64,000 nucleotides of DNA from Deltaproteobacteria bacterium (GCA_009692615.1 SHYW01000005.1:24298-88297); one strand, 5' to 3'; shown: positions 8,528-18,032, counted from the stretch's first letter. The notes: a model not told the origin generated them from the letters alone. Translations and numbers: made by a program.

Positions 8528-8965
8528 CTATTCGAAAAAAGCGCCTTCGATCAGCACCGGTTTCGCCGCGCCTTGTTCTTGGGTCCGACCGGGAATTGCT
8601 GAACCGTCAGGATTGAGCCGCTGATCCGCTTTATCCGAACCCGCGCCGATGCGCGCCATCACCAACGGCGTCTGACCCGAGTTGCAGAACTGATAATAGC
8701 TGCCCGACGGTAAAACCACCGCGTGGTTTTTCGTCGCGCTGACAACGGTCTTGCCATCTTTTCCAGTGTTGAACTGCGCGGTGCCGTCCAACACCACAAA
8801 GATATGATCTTCTTTGGTGTGCGCATGGAGCGCGTTTTCGCCGATCCCCGGCGCGTAGCAATGAATCCGCAATGTCATCAAATCGGTTTCCGCGAGCATG
8901 AAGCGCGTGTGTCCTTCTTTCACCAACTGAGTTTTCAGTTGCACCACCTGAGCTAGTTTTGCCAT
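8528..8965 (-). CDS. cupin-domain protein
   Basis: This 145-residue protein holds a single conserved beta-barrel (cupin 2). The first cupin motif appears as ENALHAHTKEDHIFVVLDG, with His and Glu/Asp positioned as metal ligands. The second is around LPSGSYYQFCNSG, where the usual motif-2 histidine is replaced. The start at 8965 is preceded by GGGAGGAATTT. Members bind small ligands or act as dioxygenases, isomerases or sensors, and no specific reaction can be assigned. It is divergent from the EamA transporter gene, so the shared intergenic space should hold both promoters. Confidence 0.8.
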   Translation of the reverse strand: MAKLAQVVQLKTQLVKEGHTRFMLAETDLMTLRIHCYAPGIGENALHAHTKEDHIFVVLDGTAQFNTGKDGKTVVSATKNHAVVLPSGSYYQFCNSGQTPLVMARIGAGSDKADQRLNPDGSAIPGRTQEQGAAKPVLIEGAFFE

Positions 8966-9081
8966 AAATTCCTCCCATTAATTTGGTTTCAACACCGCGC
9001 GATCTTATGCCGCTCCACGGCGCGATTGCAAATCCCGTGACCGTCAGCTTATCTGAATGTAGCAATGAATCGAGTGCAATT

Positions 9082-9951
9082 TTGACATCGCTTTTCGCCG
9101 AACTGGTGGCGATCTTTACCGCCATCGGTTGGGCCGTCGATTCCGTGTTGGTGCGCTTCGGGCTACGCCAATCCAACATCTTCGCCGCCATGTTGATGAG
9201 CTACGCGGTGTCGATTACCTGCGTCTGGACGTACTTATTCGCCACAACATCGCTAGAATTTCTCAAGTCGCCGGCGATGATTTATTACATCGTCAGCGGC
9301 TGCTTGCAGCCGCTGTTTGCTCGCGCGCTTTTCTATGAAGGTATCACTCGAATCGGCGTCGCCCGCGCCGGTCCGCTTAGAGGAATCGAGCCGCTGTTCG
9401 CCGCCACCATCGCGCTGATCGTCTTCAACGAACAGCCAGGGCTGCAAGTTTATCTCGGCACCCTGTTGATCGTCGGCAGTCTTTGGCTGATCGCCGGTGA
9501 ACAGGTTGAAAACAAACGGTGGCGCTACATCGACGCGCTCCTGCCGATCAGCGCGGCGTTGATCTCGGCGATCTCGCAAACCCTGCGCAAGCAAGCGCTA
9601 CAGATTATCCCCGACCCGTTCGTCGCCGTGGCGATGGTCACCACCGTTTCGTTGATTCTTTTATTGGTCTTTGCCTTCACCACCGGCCGCGCCAACCAAC
9701 TGCGCATGAACGCTACGAGCTTTCGATTTTTTCTTGGCGCGGCGTTGGTCGCTACCAGTGCGCAAGTCGCCAACTTCATCGCTCTGGGGCGCGGACAAAT
9801 GTCGGTGATCATTCCGCTGCTCAACACCTCGCCGCTGTTCACGGTGTTTTTTAGCGCGCTGTTCCTGCGCAAAGTGGAAACCGTCAGCCTGCGCATTATC
9901 TGCGGCGCGATCTTGATGGTTGGCGGGGTGGTGTTGATCACCAGCCGCTGA
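9082..9951 (+). CDS. EamA/DMT-family transporter
   Basis: This is an integral membrane protein of the drug/metabolite transporter superfamily, with two EamA repeats totalling about ten hydrophobic helices. The second repeat begins near the TLRKQALQ segment. The start is uncertain. The TTG at 9082 begins a few residues before the first helix and gives 289 residues, the usual family length. The ATG at 9007 and TTG at 8983 add a polar N-terminus with no obvious ribosome site. It probably exports a small metabolite, and the substrate is unknown. The divergent cupin gene may be functionally linked. Confidence 0.8.
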   Translation: MTSLFAELVAIFTAIGWAVDSVLVRFGLRQSNIFAAMLMSYAVSITCVWTYLFATTSLEFLKSPAMIYYIVSGCLQPLFARALFYEGITRIGVARAGPLRGIEPLFAATIALIVFNEQPGLQVYLGTLLIVGSLWLIAGEQVENKRWRYIDALLPISAALISAISQTLRKQALQIIPDPFVAVAMVTTVSLILLLVFAFTTGRANQLRMNATSFRFFLGAALVATSAQVANFIALGRGQMSVIIPLLNTSPLFTVFFSALFLRKVETVSLRIICGAILMVGGVVLITSR

Positions 9952-10015
9952 CGCCGCTTGACCGCGCGCCGGCGAATTGATAGCCGTGAGCCAAATTGAT
10001 TGCGGGAGATTAGCA

Positions 10016-10663
10016 ATGGATAGCCGCGAGTTCGCCAAATCACTTGAACAGCAAGTCGCCGAGTTTTGCAAAAACCTCGACGGCAACCTTCCCGCCTATA
10101 GTTTCATTCCGCTGACCAGCGATGAAATGCGCATCAAAGTCATGCAGAGCCGGCTGTTCAACGAAATCCGCGCCGGCGAAATCTTCGGCGGCTGGTTAAA
10201 GAGCACGCCGGAGTTGGACGTCAAGAAAACCCTCGCCAACGCGACCCACGAAGAATATGAACACGCGACCTTCTTGGAAGAAGCCCTGCGCGGCAAAGGC
10301 GCCACGCCGCACGATTACCAAGCGCTGCCGGCGCAGATGGCGATGTTCAACGCCTTCGAAGGACTCACCGACACAGTCGAGCGCATCGCGGCGTTCCCCA
10401 TGGCCGGCGAAGGCGTCGCCGATTATCTAATTGCGAAAAGTTTAAAGTCCGGCACCGTGCCAAGCTGGGTCACCGCGCCGTATCAAAAGATCCACGAAGA
10501 CGAAGAAGAACACGGCAACTACCCGTTCGAAATTTTGGTAAAGTACGCGACGACGGCAGAGAAACAGGAGAAAGCGGCACGTGCTGTCGCGATGAGCTTA
10601 GTTCTGCGCCGCGCTTACTTCGACAATCTGGATCGCTGGGTGTTTGAAAACAAAAGGTACTGA
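10016..10663 (+). CDS. ferritin-like diiron protein of unknown role
   Basis: This 215-residue, largely helical protein starts at the ATG at 10016, preceded by GGGAG (10003-10007). Carboxylate and histidine motifs spaced along four helices (EIRAGE, EEYEHA, DTVERI and EDEEEHG) look like the ExxH-type ligand sets of ferritin-like diiron proteins. The two clear ExxH motifs are EYEH and EEEH. It might be an oxygenase or an iron-storage-like protein. I cannot match it to a named family. It lies alone between the EamA gene and a repeat. Confidence 0.55.
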   Translation: MDSREFAKSLEQQVAEFCKNLDGNLPAYSFIPLTSDEMRIKVMQSRLFNEIRAGEIFGGWLKSTPELDVKKTLANATHEEYEHATFLEEALRGKGATPHDYQALPAQMAMFNAFEGLTDTVERIAAFPMAGEGVADYLIAKSLKSGTVPSWVTAPYQKIHEDEEEHGNYPFEILVKYATTAEKQEKAARAVAMSLVLRRAYFDNLDRWVFENKRY

Positions 10664-10723
10664 CCCATTCCAATTTGCGGGCCGATTTCCTTTTATTGCG
10701 TTGATCGGAAGTCAGCTCCTCTT

Positions 10724-10815
10724 TCCGTCATTCCGGCGGAGGCCGGAATCCAGGCGATTTGTGAAGCTGACCCGAAATCGAAGATGGATGCCGGCCTTCG
10801 CCGGCATGACGAACT
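10724..10815. repeat. nested palindromic repeat (CGTCATTCCGGC type)
   Basis: The outer arms CGTCATTCCGGC...CCGGAATCCA (left) and TGGATGCCGGCC...GCCGGCATGACG (right) are inverted copies separated by about 30 bases. Each arm is itself a small palindrome centred on CCGGC/GCCGG. This layout is typical of dispersed intergenic palindromes seen in many proteobacterial genomes. It occupies the space between the ferritin-like gene and the convergent binding-protein gene. Confidence 0.75.
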
Positions 10816-10915
10816 TTCACATCGCCTAACCGCGGTTGACTTCAACGATCTGTCAATTAGCAAAAGGTGAACGGTGCGAACTGACAACCGTTCACTGACA
10901 ACTGCCAACTAGAAA

Positions 10916-11920
10916 CTATTTCCCATACAGCGACTTGATAAACCCGCTCTTATCTAGCTCGGCGACAAAACTCGGATCAGTGAATTCTTCGGCTTTATGT
11001 TTCCAGACATCGGGGCGGGTTTCTGACACGTACTCGAAGCTGATCTTCATTCCAGGATGATTCGGATAGGGCGCGGGAATGAACATCTTGGAAAATATTT
11101 CATAGGTTTCATTGACCAACTCGTCGTCCGGTATTTTCAAAACTTTCTTGATCACCTTGATGCTGAAGTCGCGGTTGTTCTTGAACAGCGCGATGCCTTC
11201 CAAATGCGCTTTCATATATTGCGTAATCAACTCGCGATCGCTTTTGATCGCCGCGCGGCGCGTGGTGATTTCCATCCACGGATAGTCGAGCTCCTTGGCG
11301 GAATCCCACAGCATGGTGTAACCCATCTTACGCGCCAGGCCGTAACCCGGATGGGATATCGCCGTGGCATCGACGGCGCCGGCCTTGAGCGCCATGACCC
11401 GCTCGGTATCGCTGGCGCCGGTGCTGATCAGCGTCAACTCGCGATCCGGATTGAGCCCTTTCTTTTTCGCAATCGAACGCACTAGGAAATCGGTCAACGA
11501 ACCCAAACTCGACACGCCGATCTTTTTACCCCTGAGGTCCTCCGGCCGCTTGATCTCCGGGCGCACCATCATCGCATGAACCACCCCCGGCATCGTGTGC
11601 GCGAGGATCGCCATATCGGCGCCGGCGAGATTGGCGGCGATCACCGTCGGCGTGGCGATGGGAATAATGTCTAGATTGCCGCTGATCAACGCCTTCGAAC
11701 CGATGCCCGAACCCATGACGGTGATAACTTCGGCGTCCAACCCATGCTTTTCATAGAGCCGACCTTCGCGGGTGATGTAGGGGATGATATTGCCCATGCC
11801 CACCGACGGCACACCGACACGGACTTTTTTTAGCGGCTTGTTCTGCGTCCAGCCGATTTGCGAAAACATCGACAAAGAAATCGCGAGCAGACTTAAAAAA
11901 GCGACTTTCGACTTGGCCAT
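10916..11920 (-). CDS. NMT1/SsuA-type ABC transporter substrate-binding protein
   Basis: This 334-residue periplasmic binding protein is closely related along its whole length to the one at 2550. Shared features are KVRVGVPSVGMGN, GKKIGVSSLGS, and an FTDPSFVAELDKSGFI tail. The ATG at 11920 is chosen because AAGGAGA lies directly upstream; a GTG 15 bases earlier overlaps that ribosome site. A signal peptide with a hydrophobic core (LSLLAISLSMF) precedes TQNKP. It follows the amidohydrolase gene at 12016 on the same strand, so the two may form one unit. No permease genes are adjacent. The ligand is unknown. Confidence 0.85.
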   Translation of the reverse strand: MAKSKVAFLSLLAISLSMFSQIGWTQNKPLKKVRVGVPSVGMGNIIPYITREGRLYEKHGLDAEVITVMGSGIGSKALISGNLDIIPIATPTVIAANLAGADMAILAHTMPGVVHAMMVRPEIKRPEDLRGKKIGVSSLGSLTDFLVRSIAKKKGLNPDRELTLISTGASDTERVMALKAGAVDATAISHPGYGLARKMGYTMLWDSAKELDYPWMEITTRRAAIKSDRELITQYMKAHLEGIALFKNNRDFSIKVIKKVLKIPDDELVNETYEIFSKMFIPAPYPNHPGMKISFEYVSETRPDVWKHKAEEFTDPSFVAELDKSGFIKSLYGK

Positions 11921-12015
11921 GGGATTCTCCTTCACTCAGCGAAGAAAAAAATAGAGCGCGCTAGCAGACCAGAATTCGTCCGTTAGCGCGCCCTTCATGC
12001 CACAATTAGGCGTGC

Positions 12016-13071
12016 CTACTGCACCGGATGCGGAATATCGATCTTGTAGAGCTTTTGCACGTTGGTGTAGACCAGCTTCTTGCGAATGTCCGCCGGCAGA
12101 TGGCCCAAGTCGCGGTCGATGTATTTTTTCGATTCCGGCCAGGTCGAGTTGCCATGCGGATAGTCGTTGGACCACATGCAGTTGTCCTGTCCCCACCACT
12201 CGAAGTTATGGCCCGCCACAGTGTCGCGGAAAAACGTGCCATAAATTTGCGTCTTGAAATACTCGCTGGGATTCTTCGTGAACGGCGGCGGGTTCTCCTT
12301 CTTGAAGCGATTATAATAGTAATCCCACTGCTGCATCATGAACGGCATCCAGCCGATCTCGTTTTCGACGCTGACGATTTTGAGTCCGGGATAACGTTCG
12401 AGGACGCCGTAAAAAATCAGCTCGAAAACATCGTCGATGACTTCTTTGAGCTTCAAATTGACGCTGCCGCGGTACGCTTCGACGCCCGTGCGCTTGTTCC
12501 CGAAGACGGTGGTCTTGTGGTAGCCGTGGCCGGTCAGGATGTGCAGATGCACCGGCATGTTGAGATCCTGAGAGGCTGCCCAAAATTTATTGTAGTGATC
12601 GGAATACAGCGGTAAATCCGGATGGGGCGCTTGCCAGATCAGCGAACCGCGCATGCCGGCCTTGGCGCACCGTTCCAATTCTTTCACCGCTTCGTCGATG
12701 TTGTAAACCGCGATGGCGGCGATGCCGAGCAGCCGCTTCGGCGAACTGTTGCAGTACTCGATCAACCAATCGTTGTAGGCTTGGAACGTGACCTCCTGCA
12801 GCTTGGCATCGTCCATGGCGTACTGCGGTAGAAGGTACGTCGGATAGAGCACTTCGGCGCTCAGCCCGTCAGTCTCCATCTCTTTGATCCGCTGGGTTGG
12901 GTCTGAGCCACCGGGGTGAGTCTGAAAGCTGCTACCCACGGCGAGCGCGGGGAAACGCGGCACCTGGTCTCTGAACGCCTTGGGCGCGCGCTCGGCAATG
13001 ATATCCGGCGGCTCCATCACATGAGAATCAGACGAGATAATAACTTCAAATCCTGCGTCGTTACCAGTCAT
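12016..13071 (-). CDS. amidohydrolase (ACMSD-like metal-dependent hydrolase)
   Basis: This 351-residue TIM-barrel protein belongs to the amidohydrolase-2 family, whose members hydrolyse or decarboxylate aromatic and amide substrates with a divalent metal. Visible features are the SSDSHVMEPPD first strand with Asp and His, HLHILTGHG in the middle barrel, VSVENEIGW, and SNDYPHGNSTWP with the late catalytic Asp. AAGGAGGG precedes the ATG at 13071. It stands between two orphan binding-protein genes, all on the minus strand, which suggests uptake and breakdown of one compound class. The precise substrate is unknown. Confidence 0.85.
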   Translation of the reverse strand: MTGNDAGFEVIISSDSHVMEPPDIIAERAPKAFRDQVPRFPALAVGSSFQTHPGGSDPTQRIKEMETDGLSAEVLYPTYLLPQYAMDDAKLQEVTFQAYNDWLIEYCNSSPKRLLGIAAIAVYNIDEAVKELERCAKAGMRGSLIWQAPHPDLPLYSDHYNKFWAASQDLNMPVHLHILTGHGYHKTTVFGNKRTGVEAYRGSVNLKLKEVIDDVFELIFYGVLERYPGLKIVSVENEIGWMPFMMQQWDYYYNRFKKENPPPFTKNPSEYFKTQIYGTFFRDTVAGHNFEWWGQDNCMWSNDYPHGNSTWPESKKYIDRDLGHLPADIRKKLVYTNVQKLYKIDIPHPVQ

Positions 13072-13173
13072 AGTATTTCCCTCCTTGGGCTCGTTCCGAG
13101 AATTTCAGCTTTTGCCTATATCCGATGGTCTACCACCATCGGCATTGAAGCGTCAAGAATCAGAGATTCTGAC

Positions 13174-13198
13174 GTAGGGGCGGGTTTCAAACCCGCCC
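13174..13198. repeat. GTAGGGGCGGG palindrome, copy 1
   Basis: The short palindrome GGGCGGGTTTCAAACCCGCCC preceded by GTAG lies between two minus-strand genes. A second copy with the same core is at 35166-35190, and variants with the GTAGGGG/CCCCTAC ends but other cores are at 24241 and 53135. Confidence 0.7.
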
Positions 13199-13225
13199 TT
13201 GTTCGAAACCCTAAACTCGAAACGG

Positions 13226-14224
13226 TTAGAACAACCCTTCCTTCTCCAACTTCCGCACCACCCGATCGTCGATGATGTCTTCGACCTTGAGCTTGCGGAT
13301 GGGCTCGCTGGTGCGGCCGAGCAGACGCACGACATTGCGCAGCCCCTCGGCGTTGGGATAAATCTTCTTGTCGTAGAGCGTGCGCATCATCTCGTAGCCA
13401 GCCTGGGCGTCTTCGACCTTGGCTAAGCGCAACTCTTTGGCCAAGGTCCTAACCACGGATGCTTTGTTGTTTGGGTTGTTGACATAGCTGATGGTTTCCA
13501 CCATGGCGCGCAGCGTGCGCTCGGGAATTTCCGGTGTACGGTCGATCAGGCTGCGCTTAGCGATCATGCCGAGCCCTTGGTAAGGAATTCCCATCTTCAT
13601 TAAATCGCCGAGCATACGATAGCCTTGGCGCTCCAACTGCGCGCCGTAGGCATAGCCCAGATAACCGCCATCGATAATATTCTGCGTGATCGCCTGGGCC
13701 AGTATCGACTGATCGCCGATGATGCGGAATTGAATGTTGTCGCGTTCGACATTGAGACCCCAATGTTCGAAGGCGAGCATGGAAAACATCCAGACGCCGC
13801 CGCCGATGCTCTGCACACCGATCTTTTTGCCCTTCAAATCCGCCGGTGTTTTGATACTCGGGTTAACCATGAAGGCGCCGTCGAGCTTGTTGATCAGCCC
13901 GGCGATGTAGGCCAGATCCAACCCTCCCGCCATGGCGCCGATGGAGGTCCCGGTGGCCGAACCGACGTGGAACTGGGTCTCGCCACCGGCCAACGCCGAC
14001 ATGCCTACCTGGGCATTGCGCACATTGACGATGGTCGGGTCGATGCCATGCTTCTGAAATATCCCGGCATCCCGCGCGACCCAAAGGATGCCGCTCCGTT
14101 CGTTCAGTCCGCCGAAGGTGAAAACGACTTTGTGCGGCGCGGCGGCGGCAATGACCGCAAACGGCGACACCAACGCGTTTAAAACAATCACAACGAGGAC
14201 ACCGAAGATATTGAAGCGTATCAT
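13226..14224 (-). CDS. NMT1-type ABC transporter substrate-binding protein
   Basis: This 332-residue periplasmic binding protein starts at the ATG at 14224, preceded by AAGGAGA. The signal peptide has a long hydrophobic run (FGVLVVIVLNALV) before AAAAPHK. Family traits include VFTFGGLNERSGILW, a KHGIDPTIV strand, GKKIGVQSIGGG, and a C-terminal KLEKEGLF. It is more distant from the paralogues at 2550 and 10916 than these are from each other, so it probably binds another ligand. Its neighbours are an amidohydrolase and a LysR regulator. No permease is encoded nearby. Confidence 0.83.
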   Translation of the reverse strand: MIRFNIFGVLVVIVLNALVSPFAVIAAAAPHKVVFTFGGLNERSGILWVARDAGIFQKHGIDPTIVNVRNAQVGMSALAGGETQFHVGSATGTSIGAMAGGLDLAYIAGLINKLDGAFMVNPSIKTPADLKGKKIGVQSIGGGVWMFSMLAFEHWGLNVERDNIQFRIIGDQSILAQAITQNIIDGGYLGYAYGAQLERQGYRMLGDLMKMGIPYQGLGMIAKRSLIDRTPEIPERTLRAMVETISYVNNPNNKASVVRTLAKELRLAKVEDAQAGYEMMRTLYDKKIYPNAEGLRNVVRLLGRTSEPIRKLKVEDIIDDRVVRKLEKEGLF

Positions 14225-14336
14225 TACATCTCCTTTGCGATGGATTTTCTTGTACTCCTGCGCCCGAGAGCTTTGCAAGGAAAAAAATTCGCGAGAAAGT
14301 CAGTTCGCGCCCGCGGGCTTAGAGATCCAAGAACCG

Positions 14337-15236
14337 CTATTGCAACGCTTTGTCTTTCCTCAATCTGCCGGCGACCAAATCGACAAAGGTTCTAATCTTT
14401 GCCGAAGCGTAACGTCCTTCGCGGTGCAGCACATGGATCGGCATCGGCACCGGTTCGTATTCTGGCAAGATAAATTTCAACTGCCGCGACGCAACCTGAG
14501 ACGCGACTTGATACGACAGCAGCCGCGCGATGCCGAATCCTCGCAGCGTTGCTTCGATCGCCGCGTCATTGCTAGACACAGTCAGTCGGGGTTTGACACG
14601 AACGGTCAACGTTTTGCCGCCTTGGCGGAACTTCCACTCGTTGGTGGGGCTGACGCCAGTGGCGGCGATCATGCAGTGCGCCGATAAGCTCATTGGGCCT
14701 TTTGGAGTGCCGTGCTTAGCGAGATAGTCGGGCGCTGAGCAGAGCACTCGGCGCACCGAACCCACGTGCAGCGCGTTCATGCTGGAGTCGGGCAGTTCGC
14801 CGATGCGCACGCCGACGTCGAGTCCTTCTTCTAACAAGTTTACCACACGGTCGAGAAACAGCGCCAACACTTCCATCGCCGGATAGCGCTCTAAGTATTC
14901 AACCACGGCAGGCAAGATAAACAGCTTACCAAACAGCACCGGCGCCGTGACGGCTACCTGGCCGCGCGGCTCGGCATTAATACCCGCGGCCGCTTCATCG
15001 GCATCGTCCACCTCGGCGATGATGCGGCGCGCGTCATCCAGATAGCGCTGCCCCGCGGCAGTCGCGCGGACGAACCTGGTCGACCGATTCAACAGTTTTA
15101 TCCCAAGCTTTTTTTCCAGTGCGGCAACCGCCCGCATCACGGCCGGCGGCGACATGCCTAGCCGCCGGGCGCCGCCGGCAAAACTCTTGGCTTCCGCCAC
15201 CGTGACGAAAACAGTCATCAAGTGCAATCTATCCAT
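14337..15236 (-). CDS. LysR-family transcriptional regulator
   Basis: This 299-residue regulator has an N-terminal winged helix-turn-helix (VFVTVAEAKSF, RRLGMSPPAVMRAVAALE, KLLNRSTR) and a C-terminal LysR substrate-binding domain. I chose the ATG at 15236 since it gives the usual MDRLxxMxxFVxVAE start. It is divergent from the alpha/beta hydrolase gene at 15373, a standard arrangement in which LysR proteins control the divergent gene. A candidate operator lies between them at 15308-15323. The inducer is unknown. Confidence 0.9.
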   Translation of the reverse strand: MDRLHLMTVFVTVAEAKSFAGGARRLGMSPPAVMRAVAALEKKLGIKLLNRSTRFVRATAAGQRYLDDARRIIAEVDDADEAAAGINAEPRGQVAVTAPVLFGKLFILPAVVEYLERYPAMEVLALFLDRVVNLLEEGLDVGVRIGELPDSSMNALHVGSVRRVLCSAPDYLAKHGTPKGPMSLSAHCMIAATGVSPTNEWKFRQGGKTLTVRVKPRLTVSSNDAAIEATLRGFGIARLLSYQVASQVASRQLKFILPEYEPVPMPIHVLHREGRYASAKIRTFVDLVAGRLRKDKALQ

Positions 15237-15307
15237 CGAACGTTCCACCCCACGCAACAATCAATTGCGCATAATAGATATTCTCAAGCAACGGGGAAAG
15301 ACGCATA

Positions 15308-15323
15308 TTGCCGTCGTTGGCAA
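15308..15323. promoter_or_regulatory. candidate LysR operator
   Basis: TTGCC and GGCAA form an interrupted dyad with the T-N11-A layout expected for LysR boxes, in the 136-base space between the divergent regulator and hydrolase genes. The position fits activation of the hydrolase gene. This rests on pattern only. Confidence 0.4.
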
Positions 15324-15372
15324 CGAAACGTTTAGAACGAAATAAACAAAACAATCAAAAAGGAGAACGATC

Positions 15373-16274
15373 ATGAATTCTATCAACTCAATGACGGACG
15401 AAACCATCGCCGACGTACGGGTGAACTATCGCACAGCGAAGATCGACGAGGTTGAAATATTCTACCGTGAAGCCGGACCGGCGGACGCGCCGGCCTTGCT
15501 ACTGCTGCATGGTTTTCCGACATCGTCGCATATGTTTCGCGATCTGATCCCGCGGTTGGCCGACAAGTATCGCGTCATAGCGCCCGACTATCCGGGCTTC
15601 GGCCAGAGCGCGATGCCAGACCGGTCAAAGTTCACCTACACTTTCGACAACTACGCACAGGTGGTTAACAAGCTGATCGGTCAACTTGGCATCGGTCGCT
15701 TTGCTTTATACGTGATGGACTACGGTGCACCGATCGGCTTTCGCCTGGCGTCGAAGTATCCTGAGCGAGTACCAGCGATCGTCGTCCAAAACGGCAACGC
15801 CTACAACGAAGGCATCGAGCAGTACTGGGATCCGATCAAGTCCTATTGGCGTACCGGCGGGTCGACTGAACGCGAAGCGATCCGTTGGTTGACCTCGATC
15901 AAGGCTACCCAGTGGCAGTACACCAATGGCGTCAAGGACCTTTCATTGGTTAGCCCCGACACTTGGACCTTGGACCAAGCGCTGCTCGACCGCCAGGCAA
16001 TGCCGAGATACAACTCGATCTGTTCTACGACTACCGCACCAACATTCCGTTGTATCCGCAATGGCAGGCCTACTTCCGCGAGCGTAAGCCGCCGACGCTC
16101 GTGCTCTGGGGCAAGAACGATGCAATCTTTGTCGCGGCCGGCGCGGCGCCCTATCAGCGCGACCTGCCGAACGCTCAAGTGCACCTATTGGACACCGGAC
16201 ACTTAGCCCTGGAGACCCATGGCGAGGAAATCGCCAGTCTGATGCGCGATTTTCTTGGCGGTCATATCCAGTAG
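15373..16274 (+). pseudogene. alpha/beta hydrolase (epoxide hydrolase/dehalogenase-like), frameshifted
   Basis: An alpha/beta hydrolase of about 300 residues is split between two frames. Frame one runs from the ATG at 15373 (AAGGAG upstream) and carries the oxyanion motif HGFPTSS and the nucleophile elbow VMDYGAPIG. The nucleophile there is Asp, as in epoxide hydrolases and haloalkane dehalogenases, rather than Ser. Frame two takes over near 15992 and carries [15 protein letters not shown], the LWGKNDAIF acid region and the catalytic His in DTGHLALE, ending at 16274. One missing C in the GACCGCC run explains the shift. The gene is divergent from lysR and 45 bases from the next gene. It could be a real mutation or a sequencing error. 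Confidence 0.75.
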
Positions 16275-16319
16275 TTTGAGCCCGCAGCGACGCCAGCAAT
16301 TGGTTGGGAGGAGAAATAA

Positions 16320-16719
16320 ATGGCCAGAGCATTCGCGGAGATCGCATTTACCGATTCGGTCAAGGAACTGCAAAGCCGCCACGGTAGCCGCAAGGCATAC
16401 CGGAAGTTCGAACTCGATCCTGAGCGCGGCGACCGCCTGAGCGCTAGGGAGAGCGAGTTCATCACCCAACGCGACAGCTTCTACATGGGCACGGTCAACC
16501 AAGGCGGCTGGCCTTACGTGCAGCACCGCGGCGGCCCCAAAGGATTTTTGCAAGTGCTCGACGACCAGACCATCACCTTCGCCGACTTCCGCGGTAACAA
16601 GCAGTATATCAGCGCCGGCAACTTGCAAGTCGACAACCGTGTCGCGCTGTTTCTCATGGACTACCCAAATCAGCAGCGCTTGAAACTTTGGGCGCGGGCG
16701 CACCTGGTCGAGCGCGATC
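16320..16719 (+). pseudogene. pyridoxamine-5'-phosphate-oxidase-fold protein, 5' part
   Basis: This is the N-terminal two thirds of a flavin-binding split-barrel (PNPOx-like) protein, with family features SEFITQRDSFYMGTVNQ, GWPYVQHRGGPKGFL and RLKLWARAHLVERD. GGGAGG lies just before the ATG at 16320. The homologous reading stops at the Asp codon within GATC (16716-16719). Beyond that the frame reads unrelated residues to 16805. The missing C-terminal third is found in the same frame after a second GATC at 21896. Joining the two at GATC gives an intact 204-residue protein with no gain or loss of bases. Confidence 0.85.
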
Positions 16720-16769
16720 TGGTAGCCGCTCTGGGCCGTGGTGCTGCGTTCCGCTGTGCTGTCCGACAT
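16716..16769 (-). pseudogene. truncated 5' end of an unidentified gene at the insertion edge
   Basis: On the minus strand, GGAGGAATAAAA precedes an ATG at 16769, giving MSDSTAERSTTAQSGYQI before the frame runs into the GATC at 16716. The good ribosome site and polar N-terminus suggest a real gene start that was cut by the insertion boundary. Too little remains to name it. Confidence 0.45.
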
Positions 16770-16907
16770 TTTTATTCCTCCAACCCGAAGAAATCTTGCA
16801 TTTGACCGTAAAGCATATCTATAAACGCGCATCGGTTGCTGTCAACGCTCGGCCGAGTGTATTAAGTTCGTCCCAAGGACTCAAACCGTGCGCCCGAAAG
16901 GATCATC

Positions 16908-17924
16908 ATGACCGTCATAACAAGAGTTTTTGCCAGCGTGCTGTTGCTCTCCCTGTTAAATGGCGCCAGCGCGGAGGCCGGCCCCACTGCCGACGGCGTG
17001 GTCAAAAAAGGTTTCATTCAATGCGGCGTCAACACCGGCCTAGCCGGGTTCGCCCAGACCGATAACAACGGCGAATGGCGCGGTATCGATGTCGATCTAT
17101 GCCGCGCCGTGGCGGCCGCGCTACTGGGCGACGCGAAAAAGAATCGCTACACGCCCTTGACGGCGCAACAGCGCTTCACCGCTCTGCAATCGGGCGAAGT
17201 CGATATTCTATCGCGCAACACCACCTGGACCTTCGCCCGTGACGCCGGCCAGGGGATTAATTTCGCCGGCATCAATTTTTACGACGGCCAGGGCTTCATG
17301 GTGCCCAAAAAACGCAACATCAAAAGCGCCAAGCAACTCAACGGCGCGGCGATCTGCGTCCAACCCGGCACCACCACAGAGCTGAATATGGCCGACTACT
17401 TCCGCGCCAACAAAATGAAATTCAAGCCGGTGGTGATCGAAAAGCTCGAAGAAGTGTTGAACGCCTACTTCACCGGCCGTTGCGATGTCTTTACCACCGA
17501 CGTATCCGGACTGGTCGCAGTGCGCGCGGCGCGGGCGACCAACCCGGCCGATCATGTGATCCTGCCGGAAGTGATCTCCAAGGAGCCCTTCGGTCCGGTG
17601 GTGCGCCATGGTGACGACCACTGGCAAGATCTGGTGAAATGGACCCTGTTCGCCATGATCGAAGCCGAGGAATTGGGCCTCACTTCGAAAAATATCGACC
17701 AGCAAGCCCAGAGCGGCAATCCGGTGGTGCAACGCTTCGTCGGCGTCACCGGCGACTTCGGCAAAATGCTTGCCATCGACAACCGCTGGGCCTACAACAT
17801 CGTCAAACAGGTCGGCAACTACGGCGAAAGCTTCGAGCGCCACCTGACGCCGCTCGGTCTCGACCGCGGCGTCAACAAGCTATGGAACAAAGGCGGCCTG
17901 TTGTACGCGCCACCGCTGCGTTAG
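16908..17924 (+). CDS. aapJ: general L-amino-acid ABC transporter substrate-binding protein
   Basis: This 338-residue periplasmic binding protein belongs to SBP family 3 (AapJ/YhdW type). It has a signal peptide to about residue 24, then VVKKGFIQCGVNTGLAGFA and WRGIDVDLCRAVAAALLGD. It also has the LTAQQRFTALQSGEVDILSRNTTWT stretch diagnostic of this family, and CVQPGTTTELN. AAAGG precedes the ATG. It is followed by two permease genes in the order aapJ-aapQ-aapM. The usual ATPase gene aapP is not present. It lies wholly inside the GATC-bounded segment. Confidence 0.9.
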   Translation: MTVITRVFASVLLLSLLNGASAEAGPTADGVVKKGFIQCGVNTGLAGFAQTDNNGEWRGIDVDLCRAVAAALLGDAKKNRYTPLTAQQRFTALQSGEVDILSRNTTWTFARDAGQGINFAGINFYDGQGFMVPKKRNIKSAKQLNGAAICVQPGTTTELNMADYFRANKMKFKPVVIEKLEEVLNAYFTGRCDVFTTDVSGLVAVRAARATNPADHVILPEVISKEPFGPVVRHGDDHWQDLVKWTLFAMIEAEELGLTSKNIDQQAQSGNPVVQRFVGVTGDFGKMLAIDNRWAYNIVKQVGNYGESFERHLTPLGLDRGVNKLWNKGGLLYAPPLR

Positions 17925-18032
17925 CATTAGGGCAATGATTTCTCACAACAGAGGGCACGGAGAACACAGAGAAATTAGTCCGGAGTCGGAGATTCGGCCG
18001 CGCGCGGTGAGATCCTAACTCAATAATTTTCC

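Noticed and set aside
16203..16832. Long minus-strand open frame opposite the PNPOx gene
   Set aside because: It is a shadow of the plus-strand gene. Only its first codons from 16769 have a ribosome site, and these are reported as a truncated gene start.
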